This document shows positions 6,820 to 16,763 of a DNA stretch of 17,335 nt, one piece after another (within the stretch, counting starts at the first letter, position 1; the number at the start of each line of letters is the position of its first letter). A program made the translations under genes and the position numbers. The notes under the pieces are model-generated. The model was not told the origin of the DNA. It did no database searches and saw only the letters and a program-made list of their open reading frames with translations. This stretch comes from Brachyspira catarrhinii (GTDB lineage: Bacteria; Spirochaetota; Brachyspiria; Brachyspirales; Brachyspiraceae), in NCBI RefSeq assembly GCF_005518285.1, contig NZ_SJDU01000007.1, positions 1-17,335 on the forward strand, in the 5' to 3' direction.

Positions 6820-7812
6820 ATGTATTATATATTAGAATTATATGAAATAGGAAAAGAAACGGTTTGGGGCGGAAATTCGCTCGCCTATTTATATTCAAAA
6901 CCTTTTGAACTCGCTAAAAATATAGGCGAGAGCTTGGAAATATGCGATTTGAAAGAGGGTAAAAATATAATATCGAACGGAGAGTTTAAAGGCAAAACTT
7001 TATCGTATTTGATAGAAAATTACGGCGAAGAATTTTTAGGTTCTGATTGCTCCGAATTCATAAAAGAAAAATATTTTCCGTTATTGATAAAATTCATAGA
7101 CGCAAAGGATAAATTATCGATTCAAGTTCATCCAAACGAAGAATACGCGAATAAAAAACATAATAAACATGGCAAAAATGAAATGTGGTATATTATGGAT
7201 GCAAAAAATAATCCAAAACTTTTGATAGGATTAAAAGAAGGAATTGACAAAACGGCGCTTAAAAACGCGATTGAAAACAAAGAAAATATAGAAAATATGT
7301 TTAATTATTTTGAAGTTAAAAAGGGAGACGCTTATTATATTCCGAGCGGATGCATTCATGCGATTCTTGGCAATGTTATTGTAGCCGAAATACAAACTCC
7401 GAGCGATATTACTTACAGACTTTACGATTGGAATAGAATTGATAAAAACGGGAAAGGAAGAGAACTCCATATTGAAGATTCTTTTAATGTGATTGAAAAT
7501 ATAGATTCTTCAAAATTAAAATCTCAAAGAATAAATAAACTTAAAAACGAGAATTTGGAGATTAATCAAATATTTTCAAATAAATATTTTACAACCGAAG
7601 AATATCTTATTAAAGATAATTTTTCTTCAAAAACGAATAATAAAACTTTTGAAATAATTATAAATATCGAAGGAAGCGGAATCATAGAATCCGATATGAA
7701 AGACAATATTATAGAATTAAAAGCGGGCAAAACGGTTTTGATTCCCGCAAGTTTGGGAAATTATAGAATTAAAAGCGAAAAAGAAATGAAATTTTTAAGA
7801 ATTACGATTTGA
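6820..7812 (+). CDS. manA: Mannose-6-phosphate isomerase, class I
   Basis: The 330-aa enzyme interconverts mannose-6-phosphate and fructose-6-phosphate, linking mannose use or mannosylated-glycan synthesis to glycolysis. It is the short class I form common in Firmicutes-like lineages. Zinc-site motifs are clear: Gln102 and His104 (IQVHPNEEYA), Glu121 (NEMWYIMDA) and His180 (YYIPSGCIHAI). The catalytic Arg200 lies in SDITYRLYDWNR. The ATG at 6820 fits the family start, since the conserved TVWGG (14-18) normally begins about 12-16 residues in, and the next in-frame Met is at residue 122. No ribosome-binding site precedes it and a promoter abuts it, so the mRNA is probably leaderless. The Mla ATPase gene begins 30 bp downstream, suggesting one transcript. 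Confidence 0.93.
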   Translation: MYYILELYEIGKETVWGGNSLAYLYSKPFELAKNIGESLEICDLKEGKNIISNGEFKGKTLSYLIENYGEEFLGSDCSEFIKEKYFPLLIKFIDAKDKLSIQVHPNEEYANKKHNKHGKNEMWYIMDAKNNPKLLIGLKEGIDKTALKNAIENKENIENMFNYFEVKKGDAYYIPSGCIHAILGNVIVAEIQTPSDITYRLYDWNRIDKNGKGRELHIEDSFNVIENIDSSKLKSQRINKLKNENLEINQIFSNKYFTTEEYLIKDNFSSKTNNKTFEIIINIEGSGIIESDMKDNIIELKAGKTVLIPASLGNYRIKSEKEMKFLRITI

Positions 7813-7842
7813 TTTTGTAGGATTCTTTATAAGGTTTTATTA

Positions 7843-8619
7843 ATGGATATTATTGAAATGAAAGATGTGCATAAAAGTTTTGGCTCTCAAAAAGTATTGA
7901 ACGGAGTAAATCTCACGGTAAATAAGGGCGAGACTTTGTCGATTATAGGAAATTCTGGATGTGGAAAAAGCGTTCTTGTAAAACATTTGATAGGATTATT
8001 GCAACCCGATTCTGGAACAATAATCGTAGAAGGGCGGGATATTAATCAAATTTCGGATAACGAATTAACGGAAGTTCGTAAAAAATTCGCGATGGTTTTT
8101 CAAGGAGCGGCGCTTTTCGATTCGTTGAATGTTTACGAAAATGTGAGTTTCGGTTTAAGAAGAATAAAAAAAAATATGCCAGAAGAGAGAATAAAAATGA
8201 AAGTAGCCGAAGTTTTGGATATGGTTGGAATGCCGAATATAGAAAAAAAAATGCCTTCCGAACTTTCTGGCGGTATGAAAAAGAGAGTCGGTTTGGCGAG
8301 AGCGATTGCTATGGACCCAGAAATTTTGCTTTATGACGAGCCGACTACGGGACTCGACCCGATTATGTCGAGAATAATTGACGATTTGATAGTGAAAATG
8401 CAAAATTTACTTAATGTGACAAGCATAGTTATTACTCATGATATGATGAGCGTTTTTAGGATGGCGGATAGAGTGGTTATGCTTTACGATGGAAAGATTA
8501 TTGAAGGAGGGGACCCCGAGCATTTGCATGAAATTGAAGAACCTCATTTAAAATTCTTCTTTATGAGCAGTATTGCGAAAAAGGGCGAGGATATAGAAAC
8601 TATAAAACCCGTGGATTAA
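7843..8619 (+). CDS. mlaF: Mla-type phospholipid ABC transporter, ATP-binding protein
   Basis: The 258-aa ABC ATPase has Walker A GNSGCGKS (36-43), Q-loop Gln87 ([18 protein letters not shown]), signature LSGGM (141-145), Walker B ILLYDE (161-166) and H-loop His199. [20 protein letters not shown] and [10 protein letters not shown] are typical of the MlaF/Ttg2A family, which powers phospholipid movement between inner and outer membranes. Assignment is strengthened by the MCE-domain gene 32 bp downstream. AAGG precedes the ATG by 8 bases. The permease gene mlaE, normally adjacent, is absent from this window, and the gene before mlaF is manA. The C-terminal ~25 residues (from FFFMSS) are a short charged tail. 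Confidence 0.9.
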   Translation: MDIIEMKDVHKSFGSQKVLNGVNLTVNKGETLSIIGNSGCGKSVLVKHLIGLLQPDSGTIIVEGRDINQISDNELTEVRKKFAMVFQGAALFDSLNVYENVSFGLRRIKKNMPEERIKMKVAEVLDMVGMPNIEKKMPSELSGGMKKRVGLARAIAMDPEILLYDEPTTGLDPIMSRIIDDLIVKMQNLLNVTSIVITHDMMSVFRMADRVVMLYDGKIIEGGDPEHLHEIEEPHLKFFFMSSIAKKGEDIETIKPVD

Positions 8620-8651
8620 TTATATATTTAGATATTAGAGGTAATTATTAT

Positions 8652-9434
8652 ATGAGAAAAAAAATTAAATTGGGAATATTCTTTATATTGACTATAGTAT
8701 TATTGGTATTTTCCGTAAGCATACTTGGAAATTTAAAATTGAAAGGCAACGGATATAGAATATATGTGGATTATGTTTTTATCGGCGATTTGCTCGTAAA
8801 CGGCAAAGTTTCATATAGGGGCGGAGGAATAAATATAGGTTTTATCGAAGATATAGCGATTAATCCAGACGGAACAATAAGAGTGACTTTATTCATAACC
8901 GATAAAAATGTGATTTTGCCCGAAGGAACGAGATTTACTATACAAACGGTTGGACTCGGTTTGGGCGAAAAATATATAATGGCTACTCCGCCTACCATAA
9001 CCACCGAAGGGCTTAAAAGTCTTCCGCCAGAAAGCGTAGTTAAGGGAGTAGAGCCTTTTAGTTTGGAAAGCACTTTGGGTTCTATAGGAGATATAGGAAA
9101 AGAACTTAATTTGGACGAATTTACAAGTATAATCACAAATATGTCTTCTACTATCGAACTTATAACTAAAATAATAAATACGAACGAAGCGGATATTAAC
9201 GAAATAATTTCAAATGTCAATAAAAGTATTGCGAATATAAATGTCATAAGCAGAGATTTGTCTTCTATAATAGCGGATATCGAAAGCGGAAAAGGAACGG
9301 TTGGAGGCTTGATGAAAGATACCAATTTACAAACTAATGTTTCGCAAATAATAGAAAATTTGAAAATATTTAGCGAAAAAGTGCGAGATAATCCTTCGGT
9401 TTTATTATTTAGGGAAACTCAAACTAATAAATAA
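8652..9434 (+). CDS. mlaD: MCE/MlaD-family lipid-transport substrate-binding protein
   Basis: The 260-aa protein is anchored by one N-terminal transmembrane helix (about 7-27) after a short basic start (MRKKIK), placing the rest in the periplasm. Residues about 35-113 form an MCE domain (VSYRGGGINIGFIEDI, then VILPEGTRFTIQTVGLGLGEKYIMATPP), the module that makes hexameric lipid-conducting rings. A helical C-terminal region follows, with the ESGKGTVGGLMKD element (211-223) and an NPSVLLFRE end (247-255) seen in longer MCE proteins. At 260 residues it exceeds E. coli MlaD (183), so it may form an extended tunnel. GAGGT lies 9 bases before the ATG. It follows the ATPase gene by 32 bp. No mlaB or mlaC homologue is seen nearby. 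Confidence 0.87.
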   Translation: MRKKIKLGIFFILTIVLLVFSVSILGNLKLKGNGYRIYVDYVFIGDLLVNGKVSYRGGGINIGFIEDIAINPDGTIRVTLFITDKNVILPEGTRFTIQTVGLGLGEKYIMATPPTITTEGLKSLPPESVVKGVEPFSLESTLGSIGDIGKELNLDEFTSIITNMSSTIELITKIINTNEADINEIISNVNKSIANINVISRDLSSIIADIESGKGTVGGLMKDTNLQTNVSQIIENLKIFSEKVRDNPSVLLFRETQTNK

Positions 9435-9482
9435 TTTTTAATTTTATTTATGTAATTTAATTTTATGAAAGGAGATTTTATT

Positions 9483-10376
9483 ATGGGTTTATTTAATTTT
9501 AATATTTTTGGTAATAATAAGAAAAGCAAAAGCATAGACGAAAACGATAAAAAATATAGAATCATAGAAAGCGAAATTAAAAAATTCTCAAAATCGAAAT
9601 TGAATAAATGCTTGAAAGACGCGGAATATATCGCGATAAAAGCGGGCAAATATTCTTTAAAATATTTCGGCGCTCCAAGAAAAGTGTCGAAAAAGGGAAA
9701 AACCGATTTATTTACCGAAATCGACTTAAAAAACGAAGAAACTATAAAAAAATATTTGACGAAAAAATATCCGAAATTCGCTTTTTTGGGAGAAGAATCG
9801 AACGACTTTGAAGATAAAGATTTTTCATGGATAGTCGACCCGATAGACGGAACGAGCAATTTTATTCACGGTTATCCTTTTTATTGCGTTTCAATAGGTT
9901 TGGCTTATAAAGGTTATCCGATTTTGGGAGTCGTTTACGCTCCTTTGACAAATTCGGTTTATAAAGCGCATATCAAATCGAAAGCTTATAAAAACGGAAA
10001 AGTTATTAATGTAAGTTCGAGTAATAAATTAATCGAATCTCTTATTATTACGGGATTTTATTATAATACGGCTACGGACGAAGATTTTTTGAATAATAGA
10101 ATGATTGATTTTGAAAATATGGTTAGAAAAAGTTTGGCTGTTAGGCGAGACGGTTCTGCGGCTTTGGATATATGTATGGTTGCCGAAGGAGCTGCGGACG
10201 GATTTTTTGAATTCGGACTTTCGGCTTGGGATATTTGCGCGTCCACCGTTATACTTAAAAGAGCGGGCGGGCTTATTACAAATATAAATATGAAAGAATA
10301 CGATATTTTTTCTAAAAAACAGTATATAGCGAGCAATAAAAGAATTCATAGAGAAATGATAAAAACTCTTGAATAA
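9483..10376 (+). CDS. Inositol-1-monophosphatase family protein (SuhB-like)
   Basis: The 297-aa protein is a Mg-dependent, Li-sensitive-type phosphatase of the IMPase superfamily. It shows Glu104-Glu105 (FLGEESNDF), the signature Asp119-Pro-Ile-Asp122-Gly-Thr (WIVDPIDGTSNF) and Asp250 (SAWDICASTVILKRAGG), so the metal and phosphate site is intact. It could act on inositol phosphate, sugar phosphates or 3'-phosphoadenosine; SuhB is the nearest label. I choose the ATG at 9483 over the in-frame ATG at 9465 because AAAGGAG (9468-9474) sits 8 bases before 9483 and would otherwise be coding. A ~40-residue basic N-terminal extension rich in Lys, Ser and Asn precedes the domain and is not typical. 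It is probably the last gene of the manA-mlaF-mlaD unit, 48 bp after mlaD. Confidence 0.9.
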   Translation: MGLFNFNIFGNNKKSKSIDENDKKYRIIESEIKKFSKSKLNKCLKDAEYIAIKAGKYSLKYFGAPRKVSKKGKTDLFTEIDLKNEETIKKYLTKKYPKFAFLGEESNDFEDKDFSWIVDPIDGTSNFIHGYPFYCVSIGLAYKGYPILGVVYAPLTNSVYKAHIKSKAYKNGKVINVSSSNKLIESLIITGFYYNTATDEDFLNNRMIDFENMVRKSLAVRRDGSAALDICMVAEGAADGFFEFGLSAWDICASTVILKRAGGLITNINMKEYDIFSKKQYIASNKRIHREMIKTLE

Positions 10377-10379
10377 GTT

Positions 10380-10409
10380 TTGAATAAATATAAAATATAG
10401 GACAATAAT
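10380..10409 (+). promoter_or_regulatory. Weak candidate promoter for atpD
   Basis: TTGAAT (10380-10385), an 18-bp spacer and AATAAT (10404-10409) lie in the 89-bp gap before atpD. The match is imperfect and the region is nearly all A+T, so transcription from the upstream operon is equally possible. Confidence 0.3.
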
Positions 10410-10435
10410 TTTTATTAATTAAATTTTTTGAATAA

Positions 10436-11881
<1,446 letters not shown>

Positions 11882-11965
11882 TTTTTTATATTTACAAAAA
11901 GTAAAAAAATGATTATTTTATACCGATAATACAAAAGATACTAATTTTTTAAGTAGGGCGATAAT

Positions 11966-14794
11966 ATGCTGTTTAAAATGAACGAAAATTTTTTAAGAAA
12001 AAGACTCAAATATCTTATGCCTCTCATGTTTGTTGTAAACGCTATTATCACCATAGCAGTTTATTCTGTAACCATATATTTTATTTATCAACAGTTTACT
12101 CCCGTAAGAAGATATACATATTTCTTTATGTTAATGACTTCTTTAGCGATAGCGATAAGTATATTTTTCGACTTTTTGAAAGTTGAAAGAGGAAAATTTG
12201 TCCATTTGGGAATTGTGTATATATTTAAAACCGTATTCGCTTTTGTGGTAATAGCTGTGCTTACATATCCGATATACATACTTGACGGAACTATGACATT
12301 ATTCGAGGTGCTTAATTTCAGATTGTTAATAGTTTTGTTGTTTATAAATTTCGCAGCCTCCATATCTTCGTTGTCGTTTTGGATTTTGGTTAAACCTATA
12401 TATCAAATCACGGGCAAAAGAGAATATTATATTCCTATGATGTATGTTATAATGCCATACTCTATGGTATTCGTTATTTTTGTTTTAGTAATATTAAACG
12501 GTATTAATTATAGAAGTTCTTCTCTTTATTACGAACAATATAATAATATAGTAAGTAGAGAATATATAAGCGACGCGGCCACTTCGATTTACGATGCAAT
12601 TAACGAATATGTAAGCGTTGAAAACGATTTTTCTTTTTATTTAAGAAATATTTCAAGATACGGAGATAATCTTATGCAATACGGAGAATTTTTATCGCAA
12701 TATTTGAACAATAGATACGGAAGCGATACGAATATAAACGCTTTTTATATACATTTTTACGATGCGAGGGTAAGCGGAATCGACATTAACGACACGATTT
12801 ATACGAACGCGCGAAGTTTGAATATGATTTTTAATAGAAATAATAATTTTATTTTTAGAGTAAACACAAACGCAAATTTGCCGATTCCAGCGATAGAAAT
12901 TCGAGGCGCTAATCGTAGAATAAATATTATCAGAGATTTGGAATACTTCTATATATATAATCCGATTGTTTATAATGGCAATATTATAGGTTTTGTGGCT
13001 TTGGAAGTAAAATCTTCAATTTTTATAGATTTATTAAACGATTATCCTAACAACGATATATTTATCGCAAATAACAATTTTGATATAAACGCTTATAATA
13101 AAATGAATTTTCTCGGCGCTCTTCAAAGTCTATTGAATAATCCCGCGACTTCTTCGGAATTAAGAGACGAGGCTAACAATAATTATTTGAATACGATTTC
13201 GGATTCCAGAATAGTTTTGAACGAAAATTATAATTTATATTTCGTTAAATATTCGCTTTTTAACGATATTTATGTGATTGGAGTTTGGGAATATCAAATT
13301 CCTTACAGAGCGAATATGGATTTTAGAAGAACTATTTTATTTTCGACTTTGACTATATATGTGGGATTAACTCTATTTGCGATAGTGCTTTTTATTATAG
13401 TTATCATTTTAAGAAGGACTATGGTTCGAGCAAAAAATGTCGCGGATTCTTTAAGCGAAGGTTCGGGCGATTTAACCGTGAGACTTCCGATAACGAATAT
13501 TGACGAAACGGGAGAATTGGTGCATTCTTTCAATAAATTTTTGGATAAAATGCAAAGTATCATAACGAACATTAAAGAAAACACTTATGTCCTCACGGGA
13601 AGCGTTCAAAATATTCGTTCTTCGATAAATATCGGAGTGAGCGATTTTGAAAGTTTGAATAAAGAATTCAAAAACGAAGTGGCTAATTCCAATAAAATTG
13701 CCGAATCCTCTTCCAACGCCGCGAGAGTTACTTTTATGCAAAGAACGAGAATCAATTCGGTAAACGAAATCATAAGACAGCTTTTGGACAATATAAACGA
13801 AATTAGCGAAAAAATGAAATCTCAATCGGATGCCGTCAATAGAACGAGCGTGTCGGTTCAGCAAATGATGGCGAATATTATCACCGTAAATCAAGGTTCT
13901 ATTAAGGCGAATAATTATTCCAAAACTCTCGATATAGAGGCGAGAGAGGGAGGAAACATATCCGAATCGCTTGCCGATGCAATTCAAGGAATTAAGGATT
14001 ATTCGAAACAAATAACGAGCATTACGAACGTTATACGAAATATTTCCGAACAAACGAATCTTTTGTCTATGAACGCGGCAATCGAGGCGGCTCAAGCGGG
14101 AGAATACGGACGAGGCTTTACGGTCGTTGCCGAAAAAATCAGAAAACTTGCGGAAGATACGGCGAATAACTCTACGGTAATCAGCGATTTAATCGAAGAG
14201 ACGATTCAAGCGATAGAACAAATGGTAGGTTTGGTGGCAAAAAGTTCCGAGTCGAGCGATAAAATTATAGAAAGTTCCAATATGCTTACGGGAGTTATCA
14301 ATTCCATATCCAACGCAAACGAAGAATTGGATTTGGGAAGAAGAGATATTTTAAATAATGTTTCAAATTTGAATAGCATAACCGAAGCGGTTCAAGAACT
14401 TTCCGTTAAACAGATGCAAATGAGTTCTATGGTAAGTCAAAATATTTCTGGAGTCGACAAACTTGCCGAAGATGTGGTTAATGTGGTAAACAATACCGAA
14501 AGCGATGTTAAAGTTCTTTTGGGTTCTATCGAAAATGTAGCTCAATTATCGAATTCAACGGTAGACAGTATGGAAAATATGGATAAAAAAATCAAAGAAT
14601 TGCAATATATTTTCTTACAATTATACAAATTGGTTATATCTTTCAAAACGGAAAAAACCGAAGAGGAAATAAAAGAAGAAATGAAAAAACTTAATCTTTT
14701 GGATAAAATCAGAATCAAACTTGAAAAAAGGTCTAAAAAACATAGAGAAAAAGAAATTGGCAAAAGGAAAAAAGAAGAAATTACCGAGTTATGA
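11966..14794 (+). CDS. Methyl-accepting chemotaxis protein with six predicted TM segments
   Basis: The 942-aa receptor starts with a five-helix membrane region (about 15-41, 50-70, 80-105, 117-142 and 156-179), then a ~270-residue extracytoplasmic sensor region (about 182-450) ending in a Cache-like YNPIVYNGNIIGFVALEV strand pair. A sixth helix (about 455-482), a HAMP region (about 484-535) and a long cytoplasmic signalling coiled coil follow. The CheA/CheW-contacting hairpin tip is intact: ISEQTNLLSMNAAIEAAQAG (693-712) and GRGFTVVAEKIRKLAEDT (715-732). The Lys/Glu-rich C-terminal tail (897-942) has no NWETF-type CheR-binding pentapeptide. AGGG lies 7 bases before the chosen ATG; a poor promoter candidate is TTTACA (11891) with TATTTT (11914). 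The stop overlaps the start of the OmpA-family gene. Ligand unknown. Confidence 0.93.
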   Translation: MLFKMNENFLRKRLKYLMPLMFVVNAIITIAVYSVTIYFIYQQFTPVRRYTYFFMLMTSLAIAISIFFDFLKVERGKFVHLGIVYIFKTVFAFVVIAVLTYPIYILDGTMTLFEVLNFRLLIVLLFINFAASISSLSFWILVKPIYQITGKREYYIPMMYVIMPYSMVFVIFVLVILNGINYRSSSLYYEQYNNIVSREYISDAATSIYDAINEYVSVENDFSFYLRNISRYGDNLMQYGEFLSQYLNNRYGSDTNINAFYIHFYDARVSGIDINDTIYTNARSLNMIFNRNNNFIFRVNTNANLPIPAIEIRGANRRINIIRDLEYFYIYNPIVYNGNIIGFVALEVKSSIFIDLLNDYPNNDIFIANNNFDINAYNKMNFLGALQSLLNNPATSSELRDEANNNYLNTISDSRIVLNENYNLYFVKYSLFNDIYVIGVWEYQIPYRANMDFRRTILFSTLTIYVGLTLFAIVLFIIVIILRRTMVRAKNVADSLSEGSGDLTVRLPITNIDETGELVHSFNKFLDKMQSIITNIKENTYVLTGSVQNIRSSINIGVSDFESLNKEFKNEVANSNKIAESSSNAARVTFMQRTRINSVNEIIRQLLDNINEISEKMKSQSDAVNRTSVSVQQMMANIITVNQGSIKANNYSKTLDIEAREGGNISESLADAIQGIKDYSKQITSITNVIRNISEQTNLLSMNAAIEAAQAGEYGRGFTVVAEKIRKLAEDTANNSTVISDLIEETIQAIEQMVGLVAKSSESSDKIIESSNMLTGVINSISNANEELDLGRRDILNNVSNLNSITEAVQELSVKQMQMSSMVSQNISGVDKLAEDVVNVVNNTESDVKVLLGSIENVAQLSNSTVDSMENMDKKIKELQYIFLQLYKLVISFKTEKTEEEIKEEMKKLNLLDKIRIKLEKRSKKHREKEIGKRKKEEITEL

Positions 14795-16032
14795 TTAAAA
14801 AAATTTTCGTTTTAATATTCGTTTTTAACGCGTTTATTTTTAATATAGCGTTTTGTCAAATCGAAAATGTGGAAAATATCGAAAAATTGTCGCATAAATT
14901 CTATTGGAATTTGGAAACGGGAAAAAGAATAGAATCGGTAAAAACTGCCGATGTCGAATATTACGAAAACGGAATTTTGAAGAGAACTTATAAAGAAAGA
15001 AATATTGTAGATTTAACCGTTATCGCAATCGCTCCGAAAGGCGGTTATAGAGTTAGCGGTTTATTCAAAATTTTCAGAATGCAAAGAGGAGAGAGAGTTT
15101 TTCATTTGGACGAAGAATATACGAGCGATTTTATAATTCGCACAAACGGAAGGTTTGAAGTGCCTACCGTCCATTTTATGCCGAATGTTAGACATATTCC
15201 GACATTCCCCGATAAAGAAATAAGTCTAACGGATTCTTGGAGCGCCGAAGCGGTTGAAATAGTGAAAGTAAATAACGCTCCGAATCTTTCTATGGCTTTA
15301 GCGTCCGATTATCTTTTTGCAAATATCGAAACTAACGAGGAAGGAAAGAAAAACGCCGTTATTCAATATCATATTATGACGGATAAAGATTTGGTTCAGG
15401 CGGGACTTGCAAGAAACGGATATCCCGCGAGAATTTACGGATTCAATTACGGGACATTTTTATGGGATATGGAAAATAATATTCCAATTTCTCAAAGCGA
15501 AAAATATCAAATACTTTTTGGCTACGGAAAAGAATTGGCTTATAGAAGTTTGCAATATAAAATGAATATAGTAAGCACTTATAAAATATACGATTCGATT
15601 TCAAAAGAAGAAGAGGACAGAGACAGAAGAGAACTTGAAGAAAATTTAAATAATGACAATAACATTACCGTTGAAACCGTGCCAGAAGGTTTGGTTTTGC
15701 GTCTCGGAGAAATTTTATTCGATACGGATTCTTTTACTTTAAAAAACGAATCGAAAGAAACTATTGACAATATTATCGAAGCGATTAAAAAAACTTACCC
15801 CGACAGAGAGATAATAGTTCGAGGACATACCGACAATACGGGAAGCGAACAATATAATAAAACTTTATCCGAAAGAAGAGCAAAAACGGTAGCCGATTAT
15901 ATTTTGCCGAATCTCAATCATGATAAATTATCCTACAGTGGTTTTGGAGACAAAGAGCCAATCGCTCCAAACGACACGGAAGAAGGAAGAAGCAGAAACA
16001 GAAGAGTAGATATTATAATCAAATTAAGATAA
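14791..16032 (+). CDS. OmpA-family outer-membrane/peptidoglycan-binding protein
   Basis: The 413-aa protein has an N-terminal signal peptide (MIKKIF followed by a hydrophobic stretch to about 22). Cleavage after Ala-Phe-Cys fits signal peptidase I; the Cys22 context is poor for a lipobox, though spirochaete lipoboxes are loose. Residues about 30-265 form a mixed, strand-rich domain I do not recognise. A charged linker (270-290, EEEDRDRRELEENLNND) leads to a C-terminal OmpA/MotB domain (about 295-413): LRLGEILFDTDSFTL, VRGHTDNTGSEQYNKTLSERRA (343-364) and GRSRNRRVDIII (399-410). Asp348 and the later Arg residues match the pocket that binds diaminopimelate-type peptidoglycan. The ATG overlaps the chemoreceptor stop (ATGA), with no strong ribosome-binding site, so translation is probably coupled. 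Confidence 0.88.
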   Translation: MIKKIFVLIFVFNAFIFNIAFCQIENVENIEKLSHKFYWNLETGKRIESVKTADVEYYENGILKRTYKERNIVDLTVIAIAPKGGYRVSGLFKIFRMQRGERVFHLDEEYTSDFIIRTNGRFEVPTVHFMPNVRHIPTFPDKEISLTDSWSAEAVEIVKVNNAPNLSMALASDYLFANIETNEEGKKNAVIQYHIMTDKDLVQAGLARNGYPARIYGFNYGTFLWDMENNIPISQSEKYQILFGYGKELAYRSLQYKMNIVSTYKIYDSISKEEEDRDRRELEENLNNDNNITVETVPEGLVLRLGEILFDTDSFTLKNESKETIDNIIEAIKKTYPDREIIVRGHTDNTGSEQYNKTLSERRAKTVADYILPNLNHDKLSYSGFGDKEPIAPNDTEEGRSRNRRVDIIIKLR

Positions 16033-16060
16033 TTATTTTTATTAGAATTTTTTATTTCTT

Positions 16061-16609
16061 TCATTTAAATTCTTTAAGATAATTTTTCACATCCGAAACC
16101 AAATCGTTTATCGAATTTTTATTTAAATAATCTATTTTCTTACCGTAATTTTCTAAAAAAACTTTGTCGTCTTCCGTTTGAATATTTTTGCTCGCTAAAA
16201 TTTTTCTAAACATAAGCATCATTAAAGCATGATGAAGTTTTAATTTTGAAAAGTCGATTGCTCCTCTTAAAAAATAAAATGTTATATTTTCTTTTTCTTT
16301 ATTTTTAAAATTTTTATTTATCGCGTCTTCGTATAATTCTTTATGCTGCGGATTTGAAATCCCGACTATGACGCAATAAATTTTTTTATCTTTGTTTAAC
16401 TTTTTATAGAATTTTTTAATATTTGCATATACGGTTAATTTGCTCGCGTATAAAGAGCCAGCGAATATTATAACTTCGTAATTATTTAAAGTTTGAGTCG
16501 ATATGTTGTCCGCTTCGAATAAATCGGCATGAAGTTTGTCGGATATCCATTTTGCGTAAGTCCTTGCGGCTCCGTATTTGCTTTTATATATTACTGCGAT
16601 TTTCGGCAT
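16061..16609 (-). CDS. Flavodoxin-domain protein (HemG-like)
   Basis: The 182-aa protein opens with MPKIAVIYKSKYGAARTYAKWI, the flavodoxin-fold strand and FMN-phosphate loop (KSKYGAART, 9-17). The second strand VIIFAGSLYASK (46-57) supplies a FMN ring loop as in the Flavodoxin_5 / HemG group. HemG oxidises protoporphyrinogen, but no haem gene lies nearby, so a generic FMN-dependent electron carrier or quinone-linked reductase is equally likely. GAGGA sits 7 bases upstream of the ATG, supporting this start. A TATAAT -10 box is visible on the minus strand at 16636-16641, without a good -35 box. The gene converges on the OmpA-family gene with only 28 bp between stops and no G+C hairpin terminator there. 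Confidence 0.85.
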   Translation of the reverse strand: MPKIAVIYKSKYGAARTYAKWISDKLHADLFEADNISTQTLNNYEVIIFAGSLYASKLTVYANIKKFYKKLNKDKKIYCVIVGISNPQHKELYEDAINKNFKNKEKENITFYFLRGAIDFSKLKLHHALMMLMFRKILASKNIQTEDDKVFLENYGKKIDYLNKNSINDLVSDVKNYLKEFK

Positions 16610-16708
16610 AATTTTTCCTCTGTTTTTATTTCTTCATTATATTAAAATATTGACGATAAAACTATAAAATATAATAAAATTTTTATTAAAAAATTTCAAT
16701 TAAAAATA

Positions 16709-16736
16709 TTGACATTTTTTTTAAATATATTAATAT
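16709..16736 (+). promoter_or_regulatory. Promoter of the argC leader transcript
   Basis: A perfect TTGACA -35 box (16709-16714) is followed after 16 bp by TAATAT (16731-16736); TATAAA at 16734-16739 is an alternative -10 with a 19-bp spacer. Transcription would start near 16744, about 20 bases before the leader reading frame and about 190 bases before argC. A second TTGAC motif at 16650 (TTGACG) could be part of an upstream tandem promoter, with TAAAAT at 16675 at 19-bp spacing. Confidence 0.65.
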
Positions 16737-16763
16737 AAACGCAAAATTATTTAAGGCATTATT

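Noticed and set aside
8771..9325. 184-codon open frame antisense to mlaD
   Set aside because: It is fully covered by the MCE gene, with Ser/Pro/Ile-rich low-complexity translation and no recognisable domain.
9419..9859. 146-codon minus-strand frame over the mlaD/IMPase junction
   Set aside because: It overlaps the start of a clear phosphatase gene and translates to a Phe/Ser/Leu-rich sequence typical of a shadow frame.
10029..10349. Two overlapping minus-strand frames and one plus-strand frame inside the IMPase-family gene
   Set aside because: All are nested in the conserved catalytic region of the real gene, and none has its own start signals.
11882..11950. A/T hairpin after atpD as terminator
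   Set aside because: The T-run/A-run pairing is imperfect and contains no G or C; it cannot be told from background.
13472..14095. 207-codon open frame antisense to the chemoreceptor
   Set aside because: It lies wholly inside a well-supported gene, has no family motif or ribosome-binding site, and its composition is what the reverse complement of coiled-coil codons gives.
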